A DNA stretch of 64,000 nt from Lasiosphaeris hirsuta (lineage: Eukaryota; Ascomycota; Sordariomycetes; Sordariales; Lasiosphaeriaceae). Positions within the stretch are counted from its first letter, which is position 1. Each line of letters begins with the position of its first letter. The notes beneath the pieces were generated by a model. It had not been told where the DNA came from and ran no database searches. It saw only the letters and a list, made by a program, of their open reading frames with translations. The position numbers and the translations under genes were made by a program. Location: positions 7,006,001-7,070,000 of the forward strand of contig JAUKUA010000001.1 in the NCBI GenBank assembly GCA_030549175.1. Reading direction: 5' to 3'. Positions 43,235-55,767 of this stretch are shown in pieces.

Positions 43235-44788
43235 ATGCCCAGAGACGACCTATCCATCGACTTCGTCAGGAGAATGCCGCCCGTCGACACCCTAGACCCG
43301 TCACTGATCCTGGAAGAATGGATAAACAAGACACAGAATCTTCCCGAGGAGATTCGCTTTATCCAGGATGAGATCGCTGAAAAGGACCGTATTTTGGCCG
43401 GCCTCGTCAGGGAGATCGAGGAGCGCGACAACCGCATCCAAAAGTACATCAAGTCGAACGGCAGCCACCAGAAAAATCCGAAGGAGGAAGAGCACTATGC
43501 TGTCATTCGCAAGAACTATGAGCTAGGCGAGCAACTGACCAACGAGAAGATCGCCCTCGCGCAGAAGATACAACAAACCATGGACAAGCACATCCGGCAT
43601 CTCGATATCCAGATCAAGATGCTGTACGACCGCAACGAGCCCGGCTTCTCTGACCCCGATGAGCTGCCCTCCTCGGTGCGTCCAAGCGCCGCCAACCCGA
43701 CAACCGCCCCTGTCATCCGTCCCGTAAACGCCACAAACCCCGTGTCATCCGTTCTCAACCCCATTGTTAACAGCACTCCCCAGATCCGTCAGTCTACAGC
43801 CCAGCGAAATGTCCAACCACAGCCACACGCTGCTGCATCTGCCCCAGCCACGCCTGCAGCGAGTATGATTCTGAACCGCCAGGCACGAGAGGGCTCAGCC
43901 GGGCCAGGCGGCAGCGCGCCCAAGCGAGGTCCGCGTTCCAACAGCGGGCTGGGAAGTCTACCGACAACATCAAGCGGGTTGGCGCGACATTCCTCACTAG
44001 GACCAGGAACTCCTAAGGGCCAGCCAGGAAGCGGGATGCCGAGGGCAGGAAGCGCTGGCCCGAGGGCCACTACAAAAGGGGCGGGTGGTGCAGTTGGCCG
44101 CAAGTCGACTCCGGGCAGTGTCGCCGGCCGTAAGAAGGGTACGCCCGGCGCAGGCAGCGGCCCCAGCAAATCCGGCCTGTCTCGTGTCAAGCGCGCCGCA
44201 AAGAACAGCCCCTCGTCGACGGCGGACAGCGAGCTATCCGACGCCGAGCTGAACAGCGCAGATGAGAGCGATGCTCAAACGGGCGGGCGGAGCACGCCGA
44301 CCGCCCTGTCTCGCTCGGGCTCAAACCAGGCAAGTAACCAAAGCACCAACCCCAACAAAGAAGGCAGCCACGAGCGAGAGCCGAGCGGCCCCAACAGCGG
44401 GCCTCATAGCGTGAGTGGCAACCCCAACCATCCCCATCACCCCAAGGATACACCCGGCGGCCCTGGCGCGGGAAATGGCACCAAACCCGAGGATGACGAC
44501 GAAGAAGAAGAAGAGGATGAAGACGCCATGGACGTGGACGAGGACGACGCCGGCGATGACAAGAAATATTGCTTCTGTCAAAACGTGAGCTTCGGCGACA
44601 TGGTGGCGTGCGACAACGACAGCTGCCCCTACGAGTGGTTCCACTGGACCTGCGTCGGGCTCAAGAGCGAACCTACGGGCAAGTGGTACTGTCCTACCTG
44701 CACGAAGAAGGGAACTGTTTCCATCAACGGCGGCGTGGGCGGCAGTGCTATCACCACGGGAAATAATACCGCCAAGGCGGTGACGTAG
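43235..44788 (+). CDS. ING-family PHD-finger protein (Pho23-like)
   Basis: A chromatin reader of 517 residues, intronless. The N-terminal ING helix bundle covers residues 1 to about 140 ([60 protein letters not shown]). A long Pro/Ser/Gly/Lys-rich disordered linker and an acidic patch ([20 protein letters not shown]) follow. The C-terminal C4HC3 PHD finger lies at about residues 446-491: [20 protein letters not shown], then [12 protein letters not shown] and KWYCPTC. The aromatic residues around the second zinc loop are those that read trimethylated H3K4 in this family. Pho23 itself is part of the Rpd3L deacetylase complex, while NuA3/NuA4 contain related Yng proteins. The length and linker favour Pho23 over Yng2, but only a phylogeny would settle it. 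Confidence 0.9.
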   Translation: MPRDDLSIDFVRRMPPVDTLDPSLILEEWINKTQNLPEEIRFIQDEIAEKDRILAGLVREIEERDNRIQKYIKSNGSHQKNPKEEEHYAVIRKNYELGEQLTNEKIALAQKIQQTMDKHIRHLDIQIKMLYDRNEPGFSDPDELPSSVRPSAANPTTAPVIRPVNATNPVSSVLNPIVNSTPQIRQSTAQRNVQPQPHAAASAPATPAASMILNRQAREGSAGPGGSAPKRGPRSNSGLGSLPTTSSGLARHSSLGPGTPKGQPGSGMPRAGSAGPRATTKGAGGAVGRKSTPGSVAGRKKGTPGAGSGPSKSGLSRVKRAAKNSPSSTADSELSDAELNSADESDAQTGGRSTPTALSRSGSNQASNQSTNPNKEGSHEREPSGPNSGPHSVSGNPNHPHHPKDTPGGPGAGNGTKPEDDDEEEEEDEDAMDVDEDDAGDDKKYCFCQNVSFGDMVACDNDSCPYEWFHWTCVGLKSEPTGKWYCPTCTKKGTVSINGGVGGSAITTGNNTAKAVT

Positions 44789-45598
44789 AGTTGTTGGTTG
44801 GAAGCACGCTGCTATGCGAAGTCTGAGGGTCTATCTGCAAATGGCGTTTAGGGTAGGGGGGATAAGGGTTATGAGTCATGTCATGTCATGATACGGAGCC
44901 GGAGGTTTGCTTGTTTGGAGGGTTTACTTGCTTGGAGTGAGGCTCGTTTGGGCAAAAGATGGATACCCTAAATCTGGTGACAGGCTGGTTTACCCAATGT
45001 TGTCGGCATATCGCATTTGGCAAGAGCTGCAGCATCTAGTCTGCCCAACTTATTTGGCAGCTACGTATAGTTTGCCAACTTCTGCGCAATATCCCAGCAG
45101 ATCTGCGAGATACTTTAAAGTCAATAATTGTCAATATATTTGTGTAAACAAGTCACACATCACCGGAATCACGTGTGATACCATCAAGAGCATGCGCTAC
45201 GTTGGTTTAACTTTGTATTCGAGTCCCCCGGGAACCTAGGCAAAAAGCGTGTCCGTATGTCTATGCCCTTCCAACAGCAAGGTGATTGATCACATTCCTG
45301 ATCTACCATTGCATCCCTTTGACCATTCAAGCCAACATTATTAGGTAAAGTAGGGCAAGACGAGAAGCATCCTTCCCTACTCATAGGCCGTCAAAGCGTT
45401 TCCCCGCGAGCAAAGCAACTTTCGCCATGATATTTCTAGCAAGCAAGGTAGAGCAAGCGAGCCATCGAGAAAAGGCTAGCTACATCAAGCCAACAAAAGC
45501 AAGACTTCAAACGCCCATTGATTGCCACACAAGTAGCAAGAGACATGGGCTCATGCAACCGCCCTTTCAGCCAAAAACTTGATCCCAGAGATAGGAGC
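44789..45598. other. Convergent intergenic region
   Basis: 3' flanks of the ING gene (+) and UGP1 (-). AT-rich at about 45000-45180, with no coding feature. A frame at 44907-45239 shows no domain. Confidence 0.5.
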
Positions 45599-47717
45599 TT
45601 AATGCTCCAGAAGACGCAAGCTACCCTGGACAACGACGTTCTCAAGGATGGATCCGGGCGGGACATCAATTGTCTGGCCCTCAGTAGCCACAATGATAAC
45701 GGTGCCTTTGAGGGTGACGCCACGCCCGAGGTTGACGGCTCCAGTAATGGTCAGGTGGTCAAGCTCAATGATCTTAGGGATGCTAGGGATGCGCTTCTGG
45801 AAGTCTGACACCTTCTTGAAATCACCACCGAGCTTGATGAGCGGCGCATCGCCGAAGCGGGCAGCGCTCATTTGCAATTGGCCGTGCTTGACGGTGTACA
45901 GATCTGACTTGACGAGCATGAGATCTGAGCACGTCTTCACGGGCAAGAAGCGGCGGCGGGGTACATTGACACCGTGGGCGTTCTTGAAGTGCTTAATGGC
46001 AGCACCAACGGCCGTCTCGAGCTGAAGAATGCTGACATCTGACTCGCCCTTCTTGTCGCCGGGGATGGTCTTGCCGTTGGGAATGATTTCCATCTCGAGC
46101 TCGTCGTTCTCAACAACGCGCTTGATGGCCTTGCAGTTCATCCAGATGTTGTTGGTGTTGAAGTACTTGAACTTCTTGATCGACTTGAACTCGTTGACAT
46201 GCTCCTTGGGAACCTGCGCGATTTCCAGAAGACGCACGCCACCCTCGTAATCGATGATGGTACCGCCCTTCACGTCAGCCTTAGTCTTGTTGGTGAGCTC
46301 CATGATGTACTCAGCATCAGTCTCGACCATATGCTGCAAAATGCGGAGATCAACAACGGCGCCAAGGTTGTCGGCGTTGGACAGGAAGATGATCTCGATT
46401 CCGCGGTTGATGAGCTTCTCGAGGATTCCGGAGTTGTAAAGGGACTCAAACACGTCACCGTGTCCGGGCGGGTACCAGTCCTGGAGGGCCGAGTCGAAGG
46501 ACTTGGGCACGGGGAGGAGCGAATCCTTGAAGATTCTGGGGTAGCGGGACTGGTTGAAGGTGAGGATATCTACGTTGTGGCCCTCGTACTTCTTGATGAT
46601 GGCAGCGGTATCATCATCTGTGTTGAACGAGTTCATGAGGATGATTGGCACGTTTGAGCCATAGGTGCGGTTCAGGTGCTCGACCTGGCGGACGGACATG
46701 TCGAGGAAAGACATGCCATCACGGACCTCGATCACCGACTTGGGGCCAACGCAACCCATAGAGGTTCCCAGACCACCGTTGAGCTTGAGTACAGCCAGCT
46801 TGTTGAGGAAGCCGACAGACTCGGTGTTTGCCAGGGATTCGTAGTCGACGACTTGGCCCTCAGCAGGGGGCGCAATACGGTCCCAGGCACTTTAGAATGT
46901 TAGCTATACTATAATCAATCGTCGTTCTCGTCAGGGGCGCACATACACCTCGTTGCCCTTAGCCTTGTCGTTCAGGTATCGGCGGAAAAGCGAGAAGAAG
47001 TTGTCCATCTCGGTCTCGAACAGCTGCTTCTGGCTATCATCGCTGACCGACTCAGCGAGCTTGGTGAGCTCATTGCGCATCTGAGCCGCAGCAATGTTTG
47101 TCGAGGTGTTCTCGAAGGCCTAAAAAGTTACAAGTTAGCCTGCGGCCATTTCCAGCTTGCGGGCAAAAACAGTTGAAGGTTTGGATGCCGACCATATCTG
47201 CGTTCAGGGGACGACAATATGCCATATTTGGAGGTGTTTTGATGAGAAATGTTGTGCAGGCGAACGTGTGGCAGTGCCTAGCTTCATGCTCGGCGACTTG
47301 CCCCCCGCCAACAGCTCTTCAAGTATCACGGTCAAAGCTTCAGGTCTCCATGAATGTGCTCGACAATCGACAGGTGGTTCTAAAAGCCCAGCTGAAGCTG
47401 AAGTTTTCATCACCACAGCCAATACTGCGAATGCTCAAATGGTCACTAGACCAGCCGTTTCAACAGGACGCACATGCATCTTCTCCCTTTGTTGACCAAC
47501 AGCCAATTGGGTAGTAAGGCCAGGCACAGGATTGGGCAGACTGTGTCGCAAGATCCCCCCAAATTTTGGACGAAATGAAATAATCCAGCTGGAATGTCAA
47601 AAAACTCACCATGTGAGACCTCGTCTTGCCATGATGCCTCCTGGAGAAGTCACCCTCGTCGCCGGAAGGCAACTTGAGGTGGGTAGCCAGGGAGCTCTTG
47701 AAGGCTGGTGCCGCCAT
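45599..47717 (-). CDS. UGP1: UTP-glucose-1-phosphate uridylyltransferase (UDP-glucose pyrophosphorylase)
   Basis: A cytosolic enzyme making UDP-glucose from UTP and glucose-1-phosphate, feeding beta-glucan wall synthesis, glycogen, trehalose and glycosylation. Three exons, 47717-47610, 47119-46947 and 46889-45599, give 523 residues. The N-terminus contains HHGKTRSHM, spliced to [20 protein letters not shown]. The nucleotide-binding motif is [11 protein letters not shown], with neighbouring [17 protein letters not shown]. The uridine/sugar-binding blocks include [52 protein letters not shown] and [19 protein letters not shown]. The C-terminal left-handed beta-helix that drives oligomer formation in eukaryotic enzymes ends [18 protein letters not shown]. 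Intron 1 is about 490 bp, far longer than neighbours, and splits the short first exon from the body. Confidence 0.96.
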
Positions 47718-50700
47718 CTTTAATGATGTCTTGCAGATATATTTTCCCTAGGGTAGTGGTTTAATTGGCCACGGCGGTTGGCGTGGTCGAGGGACGGAGG
47801 AGATTCGATGACAATGGCGGGGAAGCTCAGGAACGTTCAGGGGACCGAGGGCTACCTATTTCAGGAACCTGATTAGCCGATTGACGTAATTACAAAACGG
47901 CTAGGAGACGCCAGGCCTGTTAGGCTTGCTGGGAAGCTTGGGAGGAAACTTGATGGATCAGCCGCTGCAGTGGAACTGCGGAACGGCGAACGCAGCAACC
48001 ATACGGTGGTGGGCAGCTCTGCTGGCCTCGTCTGGTTCGGCCAGCGGGTGAGGGGTCGCCGTTTTGTTGGAGGGGAAGCTTCCAACAGACGGACTTGGGA
48101 GCTGGAGGGGGTCTTGGCATAGAACTCGAACTTACACTTGGAGAGAAGATTCCAATGCGCTGGATGACCGAGAGACTCGGCTTCGCACGCAATCGAAAAG
48201 TAGGAGCTGACAGCGGGGGGGAAGGGTGACGAGTGACGAGAGGAAGGGAAGCAAGGCAGTCGGCAGCTTTGGGGGTGTCCTTGGGGGACTCGATTGCTTT
48301 TATCGTCTGTCTCTGGATCGCCAGAGCTCAGCGGTGGGTCGTAATTGTTAATGCAGCAAGTACCCCCCAGCCCCTCAGATCAGCTCTGCAAGTGGCGTCA
48401 ACGGCGGACTAGGAGGAGCCAGGCTCGGGCCAGGGTCTGGACACCGACATGCAGCGGCTGGATTTCAATGGCTCGAGTGCCAGAAGGCGCAGCACCCACC
48501 AATGGAGTAACCCAAGCAAAATCCAACAAGCAACAAGCAACAAGCAACATGGGCATGGCACGCACCACACACCACCCACCCAGCGATACACACAACACAC
48601 GAACACAACCCACCTCCTGCCGGGGCTCTGATCAGTCGCCCGGATGGTGTCTGTCTGGTCGTCACGACAGCCTGCATGGTTGCTGCGCGCGAGAGCGCGG
48701 GCGGCACTTCCCAGGAGCACTTTCGGGTGTTTCCCGCCCCTCGGTTGGGCTGGCCTCCAGCGGTTCCATCCCATCCCACCATCCTCGTTTCCGCAACAAA
48801 GGAAATTTATGACAGCACGATAACTTTACGGGTCAAGACCTGCTAACCGACTGACAACCTCCCAGCCCCTAGGACGGAGGGCCGTCCTAGTGCCCGACAT
48901 TCCTGCCGACATGCAGCCGTCCTCGCTCGGCGCGGTATTGTGTTGCCTCCAGTTTGCATTTGTTCGAGAGCTGAAGAGGAGGAACGATAGTTGATGCTTC
49001 ATGCCCAAGCCTCCCCCCTCAAGCCCCTCTATCTGAATGAGGCATCCATCTCGACGACAAACGGATGTCTCAAGTGTGCACTGTACATCACACTGTGCAA
49101 ATACATCGGGCCTTATCAGACATGGCAGGAGGGTTGCGTTCCCGTTCGCTCTCGAGTCTCCGGGGGTCGGTGGTGCCTGCGAGGAGCTGCACCGGGCTGC
49201 AACTGCGTGCACACTGCAAACCCCTGGTTGCCATGGCGTCTGGAAGTCCCAAAGAGCTAATGCGCTCAGCCCAACGGGAACTAAAAACAGACGATGGGCC
49301 ACTTTGATATCACCAAGATCCACCACCTCCCATGGGTGGGAGATTGAACAGCCTCTTCGCCCCTTCTAGGAGCTGGGGCGCTCCAATAATTTGAATCTGT
49401 CCCCTCAGCCGGAACAGGTTTCGGCGGCGGCGGGAGTTTTTGAATTATGAAGCACGAGATATTTGAATATGGAAGTTGTGATAGCCCGCGTTATGTCTGC
49501 CACTAACGGCATCCCACCATTCACCGTACCCCAGCAGAGACCCAATGGCGGTGAAAGCAGCCCAATACGGACAAGTTCTTGCAAGTCGGTCAACCCAGCA
49601 TCGACTTAACATGCTATCATTTAGCTTTCGGTATCGACTTCACGTAACGTCGTATGGACACCTGCGAAGGAAAACAAACCGTGAAAATATTGCACCTAGG
49701 TGACATTATCCTCCTGTTAGTGGGTGGGCTCTCGTCACTGCCGGGCCTTCTTCCCACGAGCCCCACCATTTGATTTCACTGACGTATGTATCCGTCTGGT
49801 GGTGGGCTCGGTCTACACCGCACTAACGAAACTCGTGTTCCCGTGCCAGCATCCAATTCTTAATTTCTCACCAAGAAAATGGCAACGGGAGCGATAGCTG
49901 ACAACCCTTCAAAATTGCAAACAAAAAAGAACGTCGGCCGCTCCTGCTCGCATCTCAGATGCTCAGCCTCGACCACTCCCAGGACCAAGGCATGAAATGG
50001 CGAAATAGGAGCCACCGCCGTAGCACCACCAAAGCCATAAGAAAGATACCCGCCCCATGCACGTCAGCCACCCTGGTACCGCCCAATCTCACTTCCACGT
50101 GGGGGGAGGCGGATGCGCTGTTTCGCTGGCTATCTTTCTGTCGCCAACGAGGGGCACTTTGGACCAGAGGACGAACCTTTAGGGAAGTGGAAAGTGGTGG
50201 CCGACAGGATTACCCTTTGTCCCATCGTTCTCGTCGGATGCTGAGGTGAGAAGCTGAAAGCGCGCAAAATGCAACTTCAAGCGCTCCGCCAAGGGGCTCG
50301 GGCCGTCCAGCTTTTCTAGTCCTGCTACTAGTCCTGGGAGTGATGAGAGGTGCAGGTTGTTCGGATGCGCGCCGTCAGCTTTCTGCCCGCACTCCCTCAC
50401 AGGGCTGAAGGCGAGCATGTCCCCTTTCGGAGAGGGGGGCAGAGCCGGAACGCCTTCCCATAACAAGGAGCTTACCTTACTTTATCGAAGGCTTGGTGCG
50501 TTTGTTTGGGATTTTCAGGTGAGTTCAGATGACGCCAGGGCACGCCCTCACCCTCCCCCCCCTCAATACGCCATCCTGCCGGTAGGTGGCCTGCAAGCCA
50601 TCAGGGATTGGCTGCTGAGCGAGGGAAGGGAGGCCGGTCCCGTGAGCGGCGTGGGACCCGTCACGGAACGGGGACTGTAGCCGGGGGGGTGTCCGGTGAG

Positions 50701-51815
50701 GAGGAGGGTATTATCTAGGTCTTTCATATTGTCGTTAAAGCTACAAGTATGCTGTTGGTTTTTTTTCCCTTATTTATCCTATTGCTATTGTATTTCTTGA
50801 CGCAGCTTATTGCTGCCGAACACCCCATGCAACAAACACTCATCCGACAAGACTCATACGACCTTGGACTGAGCAGGCGCCGGCCGAGTCACGGCTCAGG
50901 TTCCCGCCCACACCATGAGCTCCGCTCTCGGCGATACCTGGCCGTAATTTAGGCTGTTGTCTGTGAGCAGATTCGTCACGTTGAGGAATCCACAACGACA
51001 CAGGTACATCATTTCGACTCAGCTAGACCGAGAGTTGTGTTGAGTCTAGTTGGTGAAAATGAAGTACCTAATGACTGAAATTTTCGAAGCCAATCTGCCA
51101 TCAATATTAGGGGCATCAAAACATTTTGAGGAGTTAAATTGTTGCTTTGCAGGTGCTCCTGGACAGTACCCGAGTCTCCTCTTCCTTGCAACATCTTTGC
51201 AAGACCACAACCTAACAGGAGCAAAGTAGTCTCCACGGAAAGTCTACCTACCCCTTTATGCGTTTGTTCTGGGTGTTAGACATGCGGAAGATGAAGATAT
51301 CGAGATATTACAGAGGAAGTGGTGGTGAGGTGATATATATCAGATATACGTGATGTCAAAGAATGGGTTGTAGTCTTATTGCTTGGATAGACGTGTTTTG
51401 GGGCTGTAACAGAAGTTGACCACGGGTGATCCCGTATCGTACAAGATGAAGCAAATTGCCTTATCTTGCCGGACGTGGTTATATATCCCCATTGCTTTCC
51501 CAAGCCAAGATAAAGCAACGATGCATACCCTTTTGGTATAGACCTTGCTATCAAACCGCATACAGTAAGGTCAAGCAACCAATTCGGAACAATAGGAACT
51601 AGTGCCTAGACACACTGATGCTCTTTGTGTATCCTTATAACCCAGTCTTGAAGGGTCGGATGGAGGTATTCTTCTCTCAATTTCTGACCGTAGTCGAGAC
51701 TATGGACGTGATGCTTCGCTTGTATGTATTCTAGGACCGCTGCTCAAACATTTATAAAAAAAAAATTGAATGAGAAGTCGTATGGCAGAATTCACAGCGG
51801 TATAGCCAACTTTCA
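47718..51815. other. 4.1-kb gene-poor region
   Basis: I find no supportable gene here. The part next to UGP1 (47.7-48.3 kb) is probably its promoter. The 48.4-50.7 kb part has overlapping open frames on both strands without domains. The 50.75-51.75 kb part is visibly richer in A+T, with scattered TA steps and a run of nine or ten A at about 51757-51766. That could reflect a decayed repeat altered by repeat-induced point mutation. No terminal repeats or transposase-like frames were seen. Confidence 0.45.
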
Positions 51816-52848
51816 TCATTCCATCTTCACCGGGGCCGATTCCATCTTCACTGGAGCCGACACCCCAGTTGCTCGATGCCCCACACGTCTGACTTCAACG
51901 ATCGGGCAGTCCGCCAGTGGCACGGCCGTAGGCTTCTCCATACGAACGTGAATGTCCCAGAACCTGCCCCACGGCTGCGTGCCCTGGGGCTCCGTCTCCG
52001 AGTCGCAACTATATGATTTAGCAATAGTATCGGCGATGTGAATCCCTAGCGCCTCGAGAGTCTCATAAGCCGACTTCTCCAAAGTCTGTGGCTGTGTTAG
52101 CGTTGGTCTGGGTTAGTTAGGGCCAGGGGGTGCATGGGCGGACCTGGACGACGAGGGCTTCGAGCTCCGTGTAGAAGTCCTTAGGTGTCCACCCGAGCTT
52201 CTCGATGGTGATGCTGACCACGACGACCTGCTTGGCCAACCGCTCGTTATCATTAACCCCGATTAGGGTCGGCACGCGGAGGCTGTCGAGGCGCAGCGCT
52301 AAGGCCGACATGCCCGGCTCCCCGAAGACAGAGGTAGCTGTGAGACTGACGCCCGAACCGAGGAGCGAGGCCTTGGGGAACGTGATGGTCACCGAGAGCG
52401 AGCGGACGCCCTCCTTCGTCTCGGCTGAGAGGAAGGGCTCCCGGTGCACCTTGATCCTGCTCACCACGACGCCGGCGGTCGCCTCTATCGTTTTCCCGGT
52501 GAGGCGGCACCAGAGATCATCCAGCACTTCGACGGCCGTGGGCCCGCCAAACTCGTCCTGGATAGGGATGGTCCACTCCCTGATGCCTTCCAGTATGGCC
52601 TTGCTCAGGCTGCCGTAGTGCACTGTGTCGTCCCCGAGGCGGTCGTTCGCGGCGGCTAGCTTGAAGAGCTGCGCAAACGAAATCGAGGCCGAGATGAGCA
52701 TCGGCTGTGCCTTTTGCGGGCGGCCCCAGGCGTCGTGGCCTACATATACGATAGATTGGAGATTCCGGACGCTGACCACGGCCAAGGGCTCGCCCGCGCG
52801 GGCTTGGACGGCCCATGTGCTGACGAGGTTGGGACTCGAGCCGCTCAT
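51816..52848 (-). CDS. Tandem dihydroneopterin-aldolase (FolB)-domain protein
   Basis: 324 residues from exons 52848-52144 and 52085-51816. Two FolB-like units are seen. The first spans VVSVRNLQSIVYVGHDAWGR through TVHYGSLSKAILEGI and GPTAVEVLDDLW to the VSRIKVHREPF strand. The second spans LRLDSLRVPTLIGVNDNERL through VVVVSITI and, across the intron, TLEKSAYETLEALGIHIAD. This doubled aldolase-fold arrangement is the same as in the N-terminal part of fungal trifunctional Fol1, but the pyrophosphokinase and dihydropteroate synthase parts are absent. It may therefore act in pterin metabolism or be a non-catalytic homologue. The start is taken at MSGSSPNLVSTWAVQA because the longer frame begins with GTG. 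The last 14 residues are a perfect doubled heptad, SAPVKME. Confidence 0.82.
51819..51860. repeat. 21-bp direct duplication at the end of the FolB-like gene
   Basis: Two adjacent 21-bp copies (51819-51839 and 51840-51860) differ at two bases and encode the repeated heptad SAPVKME just before the stop codon. Confidence 0.85.
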
Positions 52849-54230
52849 TTTGGAGTCTACTTGGAGCCTTTTGACTGGTTTGGCTGCTGTTGGAGGTTTC
52901 CACACGATGGCTGAGGCGTGACGGGATGGAGCGGATTCAAGCTTCTATGAAATAAAGCTGACTTATAAGTAAATATGGGCTATAATCCTACTGGCGAGAG
53001 TACCAACCGATCATGGATTGCAATGATTATGTTCTCACTGGCGTTGTTTGCGCCGAGCAAGGTAATTTTGAGATGCAGTCGGGTGTTCGCTCTTTGTGGA
53101 AGGAACCCCACTGCACCACGGCTCTGAGCATGGTAGTCGCAACTTGAACTTCTTCTCTGGTACGTATCTAATTGACACGGACACTGCTAGGTAATAGCAT
53201 ATTTTGGAGTAATTTAAGTTTCCTGTTGCTCTCCGGACAGGCGAAGAGACCGATTGATGATCAAATATTTGCGCAACACTAAAATCTCATTCTATCTAAG
53301 CTGTTGAGCACAGCTGTTAGCTTTCTCTTTGCACCCTTTTCAAGGCGATAAAGAGATATGAAGAGAGACGCGACTGATTATTCGGGTTGCTTATACGGGA
53401 CCATCGACCTGAATGCAGAAAGCCAGGCCACGGCATCGGATCGATAAACGACCTCGATAGTGCGGTTCCCACGAACCACGGTTCGCCCTTCGTTCTGGTG
53501 TTGAGCACCGGGGGGGGGGGGAGCGAGCTCTTTAATTAACGAGAACTCCCAATTGCGGCGGGAGCGACGCTTCTTGCCAATATCAAGCCGCCATCGTAGC
53601 TCTGTTTCAGGTTCGCTATGCGCAGCAACACACCCGCCCAGTTCACAGTCGTATCCGGCCGCTCGGTTGGTGGGCTCCGGTGCCCGGCACGGCGAGCCAA
53701 TCTAGGCTATATTGATGTCTAATCAGAGCCGCAATGCTTGGTGACGGAATAGGCTGCTACGCAAAGGCGCGCTGGCTTACACCTGGGACCACCCTCGATC
53801 GGTCGGAGTCATGTGGATGCAATCCTTCGTCTGGGGCATGCTCGACGGGCTGCAGAGAGTGCGAGATGCCACTTGCGTATCCAAGCGACGTGGAGTATAG
53901 GGCGGCAACTTATTGTCCAAACGGGTGGCAGTCATTGAACTTGTCATGCTGCTGGTGTCTCGCAGGGTCCGGCGAGGATTGAGCGGGCGAGGCCCCGTCC
54001 TGTACCTGGATCGCCTCTTGAGAGTTTGGTTCCGTGACATATTGCATCTGGATCTGAAGAACGATGGAGTTTGTAAAGACAGGAGCTGGGGAACGTATAA
54101 AAGAGACGACATCCTGTCTCTCATCACCAGGAAAAGAACTCAGAAGCATTCCAGTTCGCATCGGCCTCCCCCCCCCCCTTTCTTGCTCATCTTGTCTTAG
54201 AGATTGAGATATCCCTTGAATCCCGCAACC
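52849..54230. promoter_or_regulatory. Divergent upstream region of the FolB-like and GH7 genes
   Basis: 1.4 kb without a supportable gene. A run of 13 G lies at about 53509-53521. A TATA box for the GH7 gene, TATAAAAG, is at 54096-54103, about 130 bases before its ATG, followed by a C-rich tract (about 54167-54178) in the leader. This is a typical layout for a strongly inducible secreted-enzyme gene. Confidence 0.55.
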
Positions 54231-55767
54231 ATGTTCCGGACACTCACCGCCCTATCCTTCGCCAGCCTGGTGCTAGGCCAGCAGGTGGGAACCAACACGG
54301 CTGAGAAGCACCCGGCCATGCCCATATCCGTATGCACCGCGGTCGGCTCGTGCAAGACAGAAAGCACGGCGGTGACTCTTGACGTAAGCCCCCCTTTCCA
54401 CACCACTACTATCACCACACGCAACTAACACTCTCATCTTGCAGGCTAATTGGCGTTGGACTCACGCTACGACGGGTTACACTAACTGCTTCGGCGGTGA
54501 GGGGTGGAACGCGACGGCGTGCCCGGACGGCAAGACGTGCGCGGCCAACTGCGCGCTGGACGGGGCCGACTACGGCAAGACGTACGGCGTGTCGACGCCA
54601 TCGTCGGGCGCGCTGCGGCTGCAGTTCGTGACCAAGAACGACAACGGCAAGAACGTCGGCTCGCGCCTGTACCTGATGGCCAGCGAGACCAAGTACCGCC
54701 TGTTCAGCCTGCTCAACAAAGAGTTCACGCTCGACGTCGATACGTCCAAGCTGCCCTGCGGCCTCAACGGCGCCGTCTACTTCTCCGAGATGGACGAAGA
54801 CGGCGGCCTGAAGCGGTTTTCGGGGAACAAGGCCGGTGCCAAGTACGGCACCGGATACTGCGATAGCCAGTGCCCGGGGGACATCAAGTTTATCAACGGA
54901 GAGGTATGTGGTTTGCTTCTGACCAAGCAGAGGCAGGATGATGCTAACAAGTCTTGCACAGGCCAATGTCGATGGATGGAAGGACGGTGCGGGCAAATTT
55001 GGCGCCTGCTGTGCCGAGATGGATATCTGGGAGGCCAACTCGGATGCCACAGCCTACACGCCGCATCCGTGCAAGGTGACCGAGCAGACGCGTTGCGATG
55101 GCACCGACTGCGGCAACGGCGACGATAGATACGCCGGCCTGTGCGACAAGGGTAAATATTACCGGCCCCTAAGCTTGACACCTAGTGTGGAGACCCCAAA
55201 CTGACAAAAACACATCCAGATGGTTGCGACTTCAACAGCTTCCGCATGGGCAACCAAGACTTCTACGGCAACGGCAAGACTGTAGACACGACCAAACCCA
55301 TCACAATCGTGACCCAGTTTATCACCAACGACGGCACCGACACGGGCACCCTGAGCGCCATCAACCGTTTCTACGTGCAGAGTGGCAAGGTCATCCCCAA
55401 CTCGCTGACCGTCTTCGAGGGCATCGACCCCGTCAACCACATCAGCGACAACTACTGCAAGCAGCAAAAGACCGTCTTCGGCGACAACAACTACTTTGGC
55501 ACCATCGGCGGCCTCGCCGCTATGGGCAAATCCCTGACCAAGATGGTGCTCGTTCTCAGCGTCTGGGATGACTACGCCGTTTCCATGAACTGGCTCGACA
55601 GCAAGTTTCCTGGCGAAGCTGATGCCACCAAGCCCGGTGTTGCCCGCGGCCGATGCGAGCCGACTGACGGCGAGCCGGCAACGGTGGAGGCGGCGCACCC
55701 TGATGCCTATGTCGTGTACTCCAACATCAAGTTTGGGGCTATCAACTCGACTTTCACTGCCAAGTAG
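54231..55767 (+). CDS. Secreted glycoside hydrolase family 7 (cellobiohydrolase/endoglucanase type)
   Basis: A retaining beta-1,4-glucanase acting on cellulose outside the cell. Exons 54231-54383, 54445-54903, 54962-55151 and 55220-55767 give 449 residues. A signal peptide ([16 protein letters not shown]) precedes a mature N-terminal Gln, usual for GH7. Diagnostic blocks: [77 protein letters not shown] and the catalytic motif [10 protein letters not shown], with nucleophile Glu223, Asp225 and acid/base Glu228 (precursor numbering). Many paired cysteines are conserved. No linker or fungal cellulose-binding module follows: the protein stops right after FSNIKFG-type sequence ([16 protein letters not shown]). 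Loop lengths that separate exo- from endo-acting enzymes were not aligned, but similarity is highest to cellobiohydrolase I. Confidence 0.95.

Noticed and set aside
40554..44788. Idea that this deacetylase/ING pair is part of a secondary-metabolite cluster
   Set aside because: No polyketide synthase, peptide synthetase, terpene cyclase or tailoring enzyme lies nearby.
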